NCBI GenBank assembly: GCA_934248075.1
Contig: CAKQKH010000017.1
Coordinates: 1 to 27,275 of the forward strand
DNA length: 27,275 bases
Source: an uncultured Alphaproteobacteria bacterium
GTDB lineage: Bacteria; Pseudomonadota; Alphaproteobacteria; RF32; CAG-239
Direction: 5' to 3'
The position numbers and the translations under genes are program-made. Below, one piece after another: positions 6,099-15,834 of this stretch. Numbering within the stretch: position 1 is the first letter of the stretch; every line of letters starts with the position of its first letter. The notes under the pieces are model-generated. The model was not told where the DNA came from. It saw nothing but the letters and a program-made list of their open reading frames with translations, and did no database searches.

Positions 6099-6905
6099 TT
6101 ATTTTGCAGATTTTGCTTTTTTGTTCTTATAAAAAATAAAATATTGATAAATGTGGGCAAAGAAAGAAGCCTTTAGGCATGAATCCAAAAAAGACAACGC
6201 CAACACCAAAATTGTAAAAATCGTATTGATCACAAAACCTTCGCCTCCAATTCCATTATAGGCGAAAGCCAATATATAAAGCAAAATTGCCCCCGGAATC
6301 ATCATTACTGATTGTCCCCAAAAGATTTTGTTAAAGTTGCCCTTGGTCAGACGAAAAGCTTCTTTTATCGTAACGGTTTTATCGTCAACCGTAATCGCCG
6401 CAAACACCAAAAATATCGGAGCTAAATATACACACCAAGCAATAAGCGCAACAAACATCACAATATAATCTGCTCCGCTCAAAGGGCTTACAGTTTTGGC
6501 AAAAGACAAGACAATTCCGTAAATTATGCCCAGCAATAAAAAAGGCACAACAATCACCAACCCCAAAAGCAGAGTTGCCAATATATATTTAAGGCTACGT
6601 TTCCAAAATCCGGCAGAAATAAAATCTGTTGGCGCTTTTAAAATAATTGCTCGGCAGTAGTTGACGATAATTCCTACCGAAACCAGCAGAATCAAAAGAC
6701 TTGAAACTGTCTGCCATATATTTTCCTGACAGTTGCCATCACTTAGCGAACACAATACCGGAAAACCACCGGCCATCTCAAATATCAAAACCACCAGTCC
6801 AAAAGATGCAACCTTACTATACAATTTCCAGTTGCACAAAACATACATAAAACTGCGGCATATGGTCTCAATAAACGGCAATTTAATCAAGATTGTTTTT
6901 TTCAT
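6099..6905 (-). CDS. Polytopic membrane protein (pair member 2)
   Basis: This 268-aa protein has about six membrane helices and a lysine-rich C-terminus (KNKKAKSAK) that probably lies in the cytoplasm. It starts with a short amphipathic segment, TILIKLPFIETICRSFMYVL. A pair of cysteines between the first two helices (VLCSLSDGNC) could form a disulfide outside. It overlaps the upstream gene by 23 bp. It shares layout with that gene: the N-terminal segment, the cysteine pair and an xLTKGN / xVTRGN motif before the last helices. The two look like diverged duplicates. The family is not recognised, and the function is unknown. Confidence 0.75.
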   Translation of the reverse strand: MKKTILIKLPFIETICRSFMYVLCNWKLYSKVASFGLVVLIFEMAGGFPVLCSLSDGNCQENIWQTVSSLLILLVSVGIIVNYCRAIILKAPTDFISAGFWKRSLKYILATLLLGLVIVVPFLLLGIIYGIVLSFAKTVSPLSGADYIVMFVALIAWCVYLAPIFLVFAAITVDDKTVTIKEAFRLTKGNFNKIFWGQSVMMIPGAILLYILAFAYNGIGGEGFVINTIFTILVLALSFLDSCLKASFFAHIYQYFIFYKNKKAKSAK

Positions 6906-7740
6906 CTTTGTTCCTCTCAGTCAAAAAGAATTTTTGAATTCCGCAAAAATTAACAAAGCAGCTGATTAAAACTAATTCGGCCGCGTTATATATAAATTCT
7001 CCGGCCAAAACCGCGCAAAAACTGCCGCTTTCAACCATGAAATTCAAATTTTTCAATATAGCCGACAGCCCAAACAATACCAGAAGAAAGCACAAAGCAA
7101 CGGCTATCAGCAAACGCAAATTATTACCCCGCGTAACTTGCCAAATTTGCCAAAGTGACGGCAATTTTTCGCCTTGCCAAACATATGCCAGCACGCAATA
7201 AAAGCGCAGTAATACAAATGGCACCAGAAAACCTGTGGCCACAATTCCAAAGTATGTCAGCTCTATGCGCCAATCCGGATTAGGCTCGCGGATTGACAAC
7301 AAATACCACGAAAGCATGGCTATTGCGTTCAGAAGAATCAAAAGCGCCAACGCGGCCAAACCGTATAAGTCCGTTTTTTGAGGAGCAAACATAGCGCGAA
7401 AAGTTAGAGGTTGCTGCATCCATACCGCTTTAAAATAACGCACGCAATAACAGCTGATGATTGCAAAGACTATCAATCGGGAACCGATACTCAAAAAAGA
7501 ATCATAAGCGCACATTTGTGACGCGGCAAAATTTTTGTATGAGCAGAATAATGATTGTCCGCCCAGCACATAAATCAAGCTTATAAGCAAGGCATAAGCG
7601 CCGCCTATATAGGCAAAAACCTTGAATTTATCTATAAACAACATATATGGCCCAAAAACAATTTGCATAAACGGAAAACGAATGGTGCCGTTTTTCGGGG
7701 CCAAAATAAGATTGCTCCACCAAGATTTATTTTCTGTCAT
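6883..7740 (-). CDS. Polytopic membrane protein (pair member 1)
   Basis: This 285-aa protein has about six membrane helices. After a cytoplasmic head comes NGTIRFPFMQIVFGPYMLF, which resembles the start of the downstream protein. Cysteines in SLFCSYKNFAASQMCAYD lie in the first external loop, and QVTRGNNLRLL precedes the late helices. The ATG lies 1 bp after the dnaE stop, so it is read from the dnaE transcript. The tail (TERNKDEKNNLD) is polar. No enzyme motif is visible. Confidence 0.75.
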   Translation of the reverse strand: MTENKSWWSNLILAPKNGTIRFPFMQIVFGPYMLFIDKFKVFAYIGGAYALLISLIYVLGGQSLFCSYKNFAASQMCAYDSFLSIGSRLIVFAIISCYCVRYFKAVWMQQPLTFRAMFAPQKTDLYGLAALALLILLNAIAMLSWYLLSIREPNPDWRIELTYFGIVATGFLVPFVLLRFYCVLAYVWQGEKLPSLWQIWQVTRGNNLRLLIAVALCFLLVLFGLSAILKNLNFMVESGSFCAVLAGEFIYNAAELVLISCFVNFCGIQKFFLTERNKDEKNNLD

Positions 7741-7741
7741 T

Positions 7742-10700
7742 TTATATTTCCTTCACCATGGATATGCCGGGCAGGGCGCGAATTTGGCTCAATACATCTC
7801 CGTACAAGGCATAGCCTCCGGGCAGAATGATGCGTATATCCCAATTATTATCGTCAGGTTTAATATATATTTTGTTTTTGCCATTTCTATCTCGGCTCAA
7901 AATTTGCCTCAGGGGAGCTACGACTGAAGTGTCATTAATGCTTATTTCCAAGCCGTTTGCCACATCAGCGATAGCCTTATCCAGCGTTTCGACCAAATTA
8001 ATCATAACTTTGGGGCGGCCTTCTTCTTCCTGCTTGTCGATAGTGACGCTAACCAGCAAGGGTTGTCCGGATTTGATTATATCTTCGTATCGAGCCAATC
8101 CTTCAGAAAACAGCAAACCCTCAAAATTGCTGCTGCCGTCGGATATCTCCAAAAAGGCATATTTGTTACCGTTTTTAGAGATTCGTTTTTGGAAAGAATT
8201 GACGCAACCGGCTAATTTGGCGCGAATAACATCGCCAACCCTAATTCCCTGAAATACTTCGCTGCATTTTTTTACGCCCAGCCGTTCCATGCCTTTGGCA
8301 TAGCTGTCCAGCGGGTGTGCTGACAAATAGAAACCAATGGCTTCAGCTTCTAATTGTAGCCTTTCCAGTTCCGGCCAGTCTGGTTTGTCTGCCAGCTTGA
8401 TCTTGGCTTGTAGTTCTTCGGCGCCAAACAAAGAAGATTGTGAGCTTGTTTTGAGTTCCGTTGCGGCTCCGATATGGGATATAATCGTATCAATATTGGC
8501 AAACAGCTTGCCGCGATTTTTATCAATACTGTCAAAAGCTCCAGCCTTAATCAACTGCTCAAGTTGGCGCCGGTTTATTTGTTTGGCGTCAATTCTATGA
8601 ATAAAGTCGGATATATCCTTAAATGGTCCATGCGCTTTGCGTTCTTTTTCTATTGCCTCCATATTGGCTGCGCCTACACTTTTAATTGCGCCCAGAGCAT
8701 AGCGAATGTTTCCGTCTTCAACCGCAAAGTCAGCGTCAGATTTATTAATATCCGGCGGCAGAACCTTAAACCCCATTTTTTTGCCTTCTTCCTTATAGAA
8801 GAATAGCTTGTCAACGTTGGTAATATCCAAAGACATAATGGCGCACATAAACTCAACCGTATAATGAGCCTTAAGAAACGCCGTTTGATAAGACACCAAG
8901 GAATACGCCGCCGCATGAGATTTGTTAAATCCGTACGAGGCAAACTTTTCCATTTGATCAAAAATTTTGGTGGCAATGTCTTCGGCAATACCATTCTTAA
9001 CCGCGCCTTCGGTAAACATTTTGCGCTGTTTGGGAATCTCATCGCGCATTTTTTTACCCATAACTTTACGCAGTTTATCCGCGCCGCCCAAAGTATAACC
9101 GCCCAATACCTGAGCAATTTTCATAACTTGCTCTTGATATACCATAATTCCGTAGGTTTCATCAAGAATAGGCGCCAAAGCTGGGTGCAGATAAGTTATT
9201 TCCTCTTCTCCGTGCTTGCGCTTGATATAGGTGGGGATATTATCCATCGGCCCCGGTCGGTACAAAGACACAATCGCGATAAGGTCTTCAAAGCGGTCGG
9301 GTTTAATTTGTTTATGTACGTCTTTCATGCCGGCGGATTCAAACTGAAATACGGCGGTGGTGTCTCCGCGTTGCAACATTTCATATGTTTCACGGTCGTC
9401 AAGCGGCACATTTTCCATATCCAAATCAACGCCGCGAGTTTTTTTCACCCAATCAACTGCGCGCTTAATCACCGTAAGAGTTTTTAGCCCCAAAAAGTCA
9501 AATTTAATCAGTCCGGTTTCTTCTACAAATTTCATGTCATATTGGGTAACCGGCATATCGGCTCGCGGATCTTTGTATAACGGCACCAGCAACTCTAACG
9601 GGCGGTCGCCGATAACCACGCCGGCGGCATGCACTCCGGAATGGCGATATAGCCCCTCAAGCTTCATGGCGATGTCAAACAGTTTGTTGACTTGCGGGTC
9701 GTTTTGGCGCATTTCTTCCAGCTCGGGAACCTGATCCAAAGCTTCTTGTAAAGTTGGGTTTTTGCCCTGAACCCCGGGTGGAATCATTTTTGAAATTCGG
9801 TCGGCTTGTGAGTAGGGCATCTGCAACACGCGCGCCACGTCGCGAATCACCGCTTTTGATTGCAGTTTTCCATAGGTAATAATTTGGGCCACATGATCAA
9901 AGCCATATTTGTTCTGCACATATTCAATAGTTTTGCCGCGATTTTCCTGACAAAAGTCCACGTCAAAATCGGGCATGTTAACGCGTTCCGGATTCAAAAA
10001 GCGCTCAAAAAGCAAATCCAGTTTAATCGGATCCAAATCGGTAATTCGCAATGACCACGCCACAATTGAACCCGCGCCCGAACCACGCCCCGGTCCGACA
10101 GGAACGCCGTGTCCTTTTGACCACTGGATAAAATCGGCAACGATAAGAAAATATCCGGGGAATCCCATTTTTTTGATAACGCTAAGCTCATATTCCAAAC
10201 GGGCATAATATTTTTTATCAAGTTCTTCTTTTTGCTCCGCAGTCATGCCCTCAAAATACACATGCTTACGCATTCGCGCATCAAGACCTTTTCTGGCTTC
10301 CTGATCAATGTAGTCATCTTGACTCAATCCGCCCGGACACTCAAAAATCGGAAGCAAGGGATTAACTTTTTCAGACAGATAGCAACAACGCTTGGCAATA
10401 TTAACTGTGCTTTCCAATGCTTCCGGCAAATCGGCAAACAACTCCACCATCTCGGCCTCTGAACGCAGGCGATTGTTGGGGGAGAATTTTTTACGATTAT
10501 CATTGGCGACATATTCGGCGGCGGCAATACAAACCAGCGCATCATGCGCCTCATACATATCCACGTCAAAGAAAAATGCTTCATTGGTGGCCACCAGCGG
10601 AATATTATATTTATATGCCCAATCAATAAAGGTATCTTCGGTCTGTCGCTCTGTATCCAGTCCGATTCTTGATATTTCCATATATAAGCGGTCGCCAAAC

Positions 10701-11212
10701 AGTTGTTGCAATTTAATTGTGCAGTTTTTGGCTTCTTCGAGGCGCCGTTCCAAAATAAGGCGGCCGATCTGCCCCTCAACACCACCGGTCAGAGCAATTA
10801 ATCCGGCATTATATTTTTCCAAATCAGATATTTTAATTTGAGGTTTTTCATTGCTTTGCGGATTATCCAGATAAGAGGCTTTCATCAAATGCATAATGTT
10901 GGCATAGCCTTCGGCATTCATTACCAGCAACACGATTTTATCCGGCTCTATAATTCGTCCTTTGGATTTTAGCACATCGTCGGCATCAGGATTGCGCAAA
11001 TAAAATTGGCAACCCAAAATCGGTTTGATTCCCTCATCGGCGGCATATTTTGAAAACGCCTTACCGCCAAACATATTGGCTGTATCCGTTACGGCAATTG
11101 CCGGAACGCCCAAATCATGAAGCTTATGCACCAATGCCGGCACCTTCATCGCGCCTTCCGATAGCGAATAAGCTGTATGCACTCGCAAATGTATAAATTT
11201 AGGCTCAGCCAT
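7742..11212 (-). CDS. dnaE: DNA polymerase III alpha subunit
   Basis: This is the replicative C-family polymerase, 1156 aa, about full length. The N-terminal PHP domain begins FIHLRVHTAYSLSEGAM. The catalytic PDFDVDF motif has D415 and D417, with the third aspartate in IKFDFLGLKTL. It is followed by the helix-hairpin-helix region and, near the C-terminus, an OB fold (VGDVIRAKLAGCV onward). QSSLFG before the OB fold fits the beta-clamp binding pentapeptide (QxxLF). AGAGGA about 9 bp before the ATG is the RBS. It has its own promoter (11238-11266) 108 bp after prfA, and two membrane-protein genes follow without a gap. Confidence 0.97.
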   Translation of the reverse strand: MAEPKFIHLRVHTAYSLSEGAMKVPALVHKLHDLGVPAIAVTDTANMFGGKAFSKYAADEGIKPILGCQFYLRNPDADDVLKSKGRIIEPDKIVLLVMNAEGYANIMHLMKASYLDNPQSNEKPQIKISDLEKYNAGLIALTGGVEGQIGRLILERRLEEAKNCTIKLQQLFGDRLYMEISRIGLDTERQTEDTFIDWAYKYNIPLVATNEAFFFDVDMYEAHDALVCIAAAEYVANDNRKKFSPNNRLRSEAEMVELFADLPEALESTVNIAKRCCYLSEKVNPLLPIFECPGGLSQDDYIDQEARKGLDARMRKHVYFEGMTAEQKEELDKKYYARLEYELSVIKKMGFPGYFLIVADFIQWSKGHGVPVGPGRGSGAGSIVAWSLRITDLDPIKLDLLFERFLNPERVNMPDFDVDFCQENRGKTIEYVQNKYGFDHVAQIITYGKLQSKAVIRDVARVLQMPYSQADRISKMIPPGVQGKNPTLQEALDQVPELEEMRQNDPQVNKLFDIAMKLEGLYRHSGVHAAGVVIGDRPLELLVPLYKDPRADMPVTQYDMKFVEETGLIKFDFLGLKTLTVIKRAVDWVKKTRGVDLDMENVPLDDRETYEMLQRGDTTAVFQFESAGMKDVHKQIKPDRFEDLIAIVSLYRPGPMDNIPTYIKRKHGEEEITYLHPALAPILDETYGIMVYQEQVMKIAQVLGGYTLGGADKLRKVMGKKMRDEIPKQRKMFTEGAVKNGIAEDIATKIFDQMEKFASYGFNKSHAAAYSLVSYQTAFLKAHYTVEFMCAIMSLDITNVDKLFFYKEEGKKMGFKVLPPDINKSDADFAVEDGNIRYALGAIKSVGAANMEAIEKERKAHGPFKDISDFIHRIDAKQINRRQLEQLIKAGAFDSIDKNRGKLFANIDTIISHIGAATELKTSSQSSLFGAEELQAKIKLADKPDWPELERLQLEAEAIGFYLSAHPLDSYAKGMERLGVKKCSEVFQGIRVGDVIRAKLAGCVNSFQKRISKNGNKYAFLEISDGSSNFEGLLFSEGLARYEDIIKSGQPLLVSVTIDKQEEEGRPKVMINLVETLDKAIADVANGLEISINDTSVVAPLRQILSRDRNGKNKIYIKPDDNNWDIRIILPGGYALYGDVLSQIRALPGISMVKEI

Positions 11213-11237
11213 CTATTGAATCCTCTAAACTTTAGAT

Positions 11238-11266
11238 ATGATAAACGGATTCATCTTTGCAGACAA
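11238..11266 (-). promoter_or_regulatory. Promoter of dnaE
   Basis: On the minus strand -35 TTGTCT (11266-11261) and -10 TATCAT (11243-11238) are 17 bp apart, placing the start about 18 nt before the dnaE ATG and close to its RBS. Confidence 0.6.
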
Positions 11267-11320
11267 CGAAAATATGCGGGTTATTGCACTGATTTGTTGT
11301 TGCTCGCGTAAAAACTGCGC

Positions 11321-12394
11321 TTAATCAAGCTCGGCCAGTTTCTGAGCCTGATCTTCAGCTATCAAGGCATCAATAATCTCGCCCAAAGCATCGCCGCTTA
11401 CAACTTCGTCCAATTTATACAAAGTCAGGTTTATACGGTGGTCGGTAACTCTTCCCTGCGGGTAGTTATAGGTACGAATGCGCTCAGAGCGGTCTCCGCT
11501 TCCCACCTGAAGCTTGCGCTTTTCAGAATAAGCCGCGTCAGCCGCTTCTTTTTGAGCGTTGTATAATTTGGCGCGCAATTTGCGCATGGCGTTGTCGCGA
11601 TTTTTGAACTGAGAGCGTTCTTCTTGAGATTCAACAACAATTCCGGTGGGAATATGCGTAATCCGCACGGCCGAGCTGGTTTTGTTAACTTTTTGACCGC
11701 CGGCTCCTGATGAGCGATAAGCTTCCATTTTGATATCCGCCGGATTAATATATATGTCAACTTCTTCAACCTCCGGCAAAACAGCCACTGTTGCCGCTGA
11801 TGTATGCACCCGCCCTTGAGATTCGGTAACCGGAACTCGTTGTACCCGATGAGCTCCGGATTCAAACTTGAGCTTAGAAAACACATCTTTGCCGCTGATT
11901 GACGCGGTAGCCTCTTTATAGCCGCCAATCTCGTTCTCGCTCACGTCCATAATTTCAAATTTCCAGCCTTGCAGCTGCGCGTAGTGCTGATACATCTCAA
12001 ACAGAACTCCGGCAAACAAGGCCGCTTCATCACCGCCGGTTCCGGCGCGAACTTCCAAAATGGCGTTTTTTTCATCTTCGGCGTCTTTGGGAATAAGTAA
12101 AATTTTGATTTCCTTTTCCAAGGCCGGCATATTTTCTTTTATTTCATAATATTCCGCCTCTGCCAAATCACGCATTTCTTTGTCAAGTGAGCTGTCGTCC
12201 ATCATGGCCTTAGCGTCCACCATGTCGTGTTCGGCTTTGTTAAACTTGTTAATAGCCTCAACCACTGGTGACAGCGCCGCCAATTCTTTATTCATTTTAA
12301 TCAGCTCGTCTGAGGACAAATTAGGTTCGGCAATCAGTGCCTCAACTTCTTGATAGCGATTTACAACATTAGCTAATTTTTCTGCAAAATTCAT
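11321..12394 (-). CDS. prfA: Peptide chain release factor 1
   Basis: RF1 recognises UAA and UAG in the ribosomal A site and triggers release of the finished protein. It is 357 aa, normal for RF1. The stop-codon recognition tripeptide is PVT (188-190), which marks RF1 rather than RF2 (SPF). The catalytic GGQ is at 232-234, in SSGAGGQKVNKTSSAVR, the site normally methylated on Gln by PrmC. AAGGA lies before the ATG. prmC, often next in alphaproteobacteria, is not here; dnaE follows instead. Upstream ptsP and rodZ are on the same strand but separated by a terminator. Confidence 0.97.
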   Translation of the reverse strand: MNFAEKLANVVNRYQEVEALIAEPNLSSDELIKMNKELAALSPVVEAINKFNKAEHDMVDAKAMMDDSSLDKEMRDLAEAEYYEIKENMPALEKEIKILLIPKDAEDEKNAILEVRAGTGGDEAALFAGVLFEMYQHYAQLQGWKFEIMDVSENEIGGYKEATASISGKDVFSKLKFESGAHRVQRVPVTESQGRVHTSAATVAVLPEVEEVDIYINPADIKMEAYRSSGAGGQKVNKTSSAVRITHIPTGIVVESQEERSQFKNRDNAMRKLRAKLYNAQKEAADAAYSEKRKLQVGSGDRSERIRTYNYPQGRVTDHRINLTLYKLDEVVSGDALGEIIDALIAEDQAQKLAELD

Positions 12395-12429
12395 TTAGTT
12401 TTCCTTGTTGGTTAAAATTCATACAAAAA

Positions 12430-12467
12430 AGAGAAAACAGCTGTCCGTGTCGTCAGCTATTTTCTCT
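12430..12467 (-). terminator. Terminator after the rodZ-like gene
   Basis: A 14-bp stem (12430-12443 with 12454-12467, one mismatch) with a 10-nt loop is followed on the minus strand by a T6 tract. It lies between the rodZ-like gene and prfA. No clear prfA promoter is visible in the short gap, so prfA may depend on read-through. Confidence 0.75.
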
Positions 12468-12484
12468 GTTCTTTTTTTCCAACG

Positions 12485-13417
12485 CTAGTGTTGGGCCGCA
12501 ATAAACGGATCCAGCGGAATATTGGTTTTTTTGTTAGGTTTGGCAACCTGTGTCAGTTTGCCGTCAACATACACCTCGGCGCCGTCTATTTTGCCCACGG
12601 AAAGAATCATTCCTTTTCCTCCCTCGGGAACAACATATTCGCTACCCGGCTGCAAGACCTTGCTGATGTACAATTTTTTTGCGTCTTTCACTTCAATCCA
12701 AGTTTCTTTAGTGATTTTAACCACCACGCCTTTTTCCGGCTCTGGTTCTGCCACTGCCGGAGTTGGCTCTGTAAAAGATGCCTCGGTTATGGTAACCTGC
12801 GCCGGCGTGTTAACCGCTGTTTCCGTCTCGGTCGGGATTAAAGTTTCTGTTTCCGTCGTTTCGGGAGTTACTGCAAAATCCTCAACTACCAAGGGCATGG
12901 ATTCGCTTACGTTATCCTCAACGACTGCGGCCTCGGTCAGAGGCTCCTCTTCATATTGGCGGCTGTTGTACAAGTGCCAAATCGCATAAATTAAAATAAT
13001 TGCCAACAAGCTGACAAGAAGATATTTGCGGTTGGGAACAGTGGCTTCGCTTTGTGGTTCCAAAACAAAAATATCTTTATCTTGATTAGTGTTAGTTTCC
13101 TCTTTGTACAGCTCAACGATATTGCCGCTGTTTAATCCCAGATGGTCGGCATAAGAGCGAATAAATCCGATTCCGTACGGAAAGGGGGGAATATTTTCGT
13201 AATTGCTTTCTTCAATAGCTTCCAAATAGGTTTTGCGAATACACAGGCGCTTGGCGACCTCAGACAGGCGCAATCCTTTTTGCAGCCTCATCTCTTTGAG
13301 CAGACTGCCAACTTTGTTAACAGCTTTTTTTTGCTCTTTGGGTTCCTCAATATCGGCAACTTCTACGACGGTCTCTTCTTCTGGAGTTGTTTCCGGGGTA
13401 TTTATAGTTTTTTTCAC
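12485..13417 (-). CDS. rodZ: RodZ-like HTH membrane protein
   Basis: This 310-aa protein has an Xre-type helix-turn-helix domain at about 37-104 (GSLLKEMRLQKGLRLSEVAKRL, then PPFPYGIGFIRSYADHLGL). One membrane helix follows at about 131-149, then a Thr/Glu/Pro-rich linker and a C-terminal beta domain (about 230-300, DUF4115 type). This is the layout of RodZ, which links MreB to the wall-elongation machinery with the HTH in the cytoplasm. The frame is open to a TTG at 13441, but GAGGA with 8-bp spacing points to the GTG at 13417. It follows ptsP by about 57 bp, so both may share a promoter. No mreB is in the window, so the name rests on architecture. Confidence 0.8.
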   Translation of the reverse strand: MKKTINTPETTPEEETVVEVADIEEPKEQKKAVNKVGSLLKEMRLQKGLRLSEVAKRLCIRKTYLEAIEESNYENIPPFPYGIGFIRSYADHLGLNSGNIVELYKEETNTNQDKDIFVLEPQSEATVPNRKYLLVSLLAIILIYAIWHLYNSRQYEEEPLTEAAVVEDNVSESMPLVVEDFAVTPETTETETLIPTETETAVNTPAQVTITEASFTEPTPAVAEPEPEKGVVVKITKETWIEVKDAKKLYISKVLQPGSEYVVPEGGKGMILSVGKIDGAEVYVDGKLTQVAKPNKKTNIPLDPFIAAQH

Positions 13418-13474
13418 GATTTTTTCCTCAATTAAAATCAAGACTCGAATTTTGCGCTGATTGTTACATACTTT

Positions 13475-15739
13475 TTAATAAATTTCAATACCGTGATCAT
13501 TGGCATAAGAAATTAATTGTGGACGCAGGGTGCGACGGTTGGATTTTAGCAAAGTTTCAATGTAATCTTCAATATCATCAAGGTTCACCGATCTAACCAT
13601 GCTTTTGACTTTGCCCAGAGCGGAACCGGACATAGAAAGGTGGCGAAAACCCAATCCCAAAAGAGCCAAAGCCTCAATCGGGTTAGACGCCATTTCTCCG
13701 CAAACAGAACAAAATACGCCGGCTGCGTTGGCCTTGGATATAATTTCTTGCATCATTTTTAAGAATGGCGATGACAACACATCATAACGATCGGTCAATC
13801 GCGGGTTGCCCCGATCGCAAGCAAAAACAAACTGAGCCAAATCATTGGTGCCGATAGATATAAAATCTGTTTTGGGCAAAATCGCGTCCAGTTGCATAAC
13901 AATCGCCGGAACTTCAATCATTAAGCCGACATTGACTTTTTTAGGAACCGGAGCGCCGCGACGTTTTTCTTTTTCCAGCACAATCATCAAAGTTTCTTTA
14001 GCTTCTTCAAATTCTGACAAAGTGGTAATCATCGGAAACATAACGTTCAACTCTTTACCTGCGGCGGCTCGCAAAAACGCGCGGATCTGTTGACGCAAAA
14101 TAGCCCGACGGTCAAGCGTGATTCTAATTGAGCGCCAACCGATAGCCGGATTTTCCTCGCCGCTATAACTCCAATAGGGCAACAGTTTATCAGAGCCGAC
14201 ATCAAGACTGCGGAACACCACCTTTTTATTGCCGGCTCGATCCATCAATTCCTGATAATATTTGGTTTGAGTTTCCACATCTGGCATAATATCTGCCGTC
14301 ATAAACGGAATTTCTGTTCTATACAGACCGATACCGTCGCAGTTGGTGGTTTCAATATAATCAAGATCAAAAGCCAGCCCCACATTAAGATACAACTTGA
14401 CTCTGGTGCCGTCTTTGGTTTTGGCCGGAAGTTTTTTCAGCTCGGCCAATTTAGCTTGCAATTTTTCTTTTTCGGCAATTTTGGCGGCAAATTTTTGTTT
14501 TACCGGATCGCTCGGGCGGATATAAACATAACCGTCGTTTCCATCTACAGCCAGCGTCTCGCCGGTCTTAATTTCGTTATAAATGCCTCTGATTTTAGAT
14601 ACAACAGGAATCCCCATGGCTTTGGCGACGATTGCCACATGCATGGTGGGGGTGCCGTCCTCTATAATCAAACCGCGAATCTTATTATAGTCATAATCCA
14701 TTAGATCCGCCGGCCCCATGGTCATGGCAACCACAATTATATCTTTGGCGTCCAAAGCTTTAATATCGGTGCGATCTCCGCTCAGATAACCAAGCAATCG
14801 ATCGGCCACGTCTCGCAGGTCGTGCAGGCGTTCTTTCATATAGCTGTCAGATGTGCCGGACAATCGGTTCCACATATCTTCATAAGCGCGTTCGACAGCG
14901 GCTTCCGCGGTCAAACCACTGTTCACATTGTCGGCAATTTTTTTATACCAGCCCTTGTCTTGCGCAAACATTCGATAGGCGTCAAGAATATCCACGTGTT
15001 CGCCGATTCCAAGCTTGGCGGAAGCAAATTTTTCATCTAAATCACGGCTCATTTGGGCTTGAGCAATTTCCAGCTTGCGCAGCTCTTGTTCTTTATCTTC
15101 GGCCAAAATTTTGGTTACAGCCTGCCGGCGGCGGTGAACAACCGCTTGCCCGATTCCATAGCCTTTACTTAATGATATGCCCTTATATTTTTCTTTGCCG
15201 CTTTTGCCGCGCGCCCTGATAAGCTCCTGCTTAAAGTCATTCATTTCATCAGAAGACACCAGCTCGCTCAAAAACATGGCCACGGTTTCCAGAATTTCTC
15301 TCTGTTGCCGTGAGTATTCAGTGCTGTTACGATTTTGCAGGGTCAATACCCCAATGGCTCGATTCCACCGGATAATAGGCACGCCGATAAACGACTTGTA
15401 GGCTTCTTCGCCCATTCCTGGTTTGTAAGAGAACTGCGGATTTTTCCAAACATCGGCAATAGTAACCGATCTAACGTTTTGAGCCACTTCGCCAACCAGT
15501 CCTTCACCAACCCGCAGTGATATCTTGTGGACTATGTTTGGCTTAAAGCCGCAAGCTGCAAAAAGCTCCAGATAGTTATCATCAACGGCAATATAGCAAG
15601 TGCCGGCATCGGTTCCGGTTTGTTGCACAATCATCGTAACAATCTTGTCAAGTTTGTCAGAAATTGGAATATTCGTCTCGGTAATTTGTTGCAGTGAGCG
15701 CAATATATCCATAGCCTGACTAATGGCCGGTGATTTCAT
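13475..15739 (-). CDS. ptsP: PEP-protein phosphotransferase, nitrogen PTS enzyme I
   Basis: EI-Ntr takes phosphate from PEP and passes it to NPr, starting the regulatory nitrogen PTS. From the ATG at 15739 it is 754 aa. The order is an N-terminal GAF domain (about 15-160), the PEP-utiliser N-terminal and swivel domains with the phosphohistidine in GTPTMHVAIVAKAMG (H367), and the C-terminal PEP-binding barrel with GIGLYRTEIPF and the CGEMASNP active-site motif. The residue before the His is Met instead of the common Ser. TTG (15751) and GTG (15748) could also start the frame; ATG 15739 has GGTGGA just before it. Neighbourhood with prfA is a known alphaproteobacterial arrangement. Confidence 0.93.
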   Translation of the reverse strand: MKSPAISQAMDILRSLQQITETNIPISDKLDKIVTMIVQQTGTDAGTCYIAVDDNYLELFAACGFKPNIVHKISLRVGEGLVGEVAQNVRSVTIADVWKNPQFSYKPGMGEEAYKSFIGVPIIRWNRAIGVLTLQNRNSTEYSRQQREILETVAMFLSELVSSDEMNDFKQELIRARGKSGKEKYKGISLSKGYGIGQAVVHRRRQAVTKILAEDKEQELRKLEIAQAQMSRDLDEKFASAKLGIGEHVDILDAYRMFAQDKGWYKKIADNVNSGLTAEAAVERAYEDMWNRLSGTSDSYMKERLHDLRDVADRLLGYLSGDRTDIKALDAKDIIVVAMTMGPADLMDYDYNKIRGLIIEDGTPTMHVAIVAKAMGIPVVSKIRGIYNEIKTGETLAVDGNDGYVYIRPSDPVKQKFAAKIAEKEKLQAKLAELKKLPAKTKDGTRVKLYLNVGLAFDLDYIETTNCDGIGLYRTEIPFMTADIMPDVETQTKYYQELMDRAGNKKVVFRSLDVGSDKLLPYWSYSGEENPAIGWRSIRITLDRRAILRQQIRAFLRAAAGKELNVMFPMITTLSEFEEAKETLMIVLEKEKRRGAPVPKKVNVGLMIEVPAIVMQLDAILPKTDFISIGTNDLAQFVFACDRGNPRLTDRYDVLSSPFLKMMQEIISKANAAGVFCSVCGEMASNPIEALALLGLGFRHLSMSGSALGKVKSMVRSVNLDDIEDYIETLLKSNRRTLRPQLISYANDHGIEIY

Positions 15740-15776
15740 TTTTTCCACCAATCTGTAAATTTGCCTTGCGAAAATA

Positions 15777-15805
15777 CTTATAGCCTCTATATTGACTTAC
15801 ATCAA
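15777..15805 (-). promoter_or_regulatory. Promoter of ptsP
   Basis: On the minus strand -35 TTGATG (15805-15800) and -10 TATAAG (15782-15777) are 17 bp apart. It overlaps the -35 region of the divergent cupin promoter, so the two genes may interfere with each other's transcription. Confidence 0.7.
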
Positions 15806-15820
15806 GTAAAAACTTAATTA
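15792..15820 (+). promoter_or_regulatory. Probable promoter of the cupin gene
   Basis: TTGACT (15792-15797) is a good -35. The -10 is weak: CTTAAT at 15813-15818 (15-bp spacing) or TAATTA at 15815-15820 (17-bp). The leader would be very short, just covering the AAGGA RBS. Confidence 0.4.
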
Positions 15821-15834
15821 AAAAAGGAATAAAA

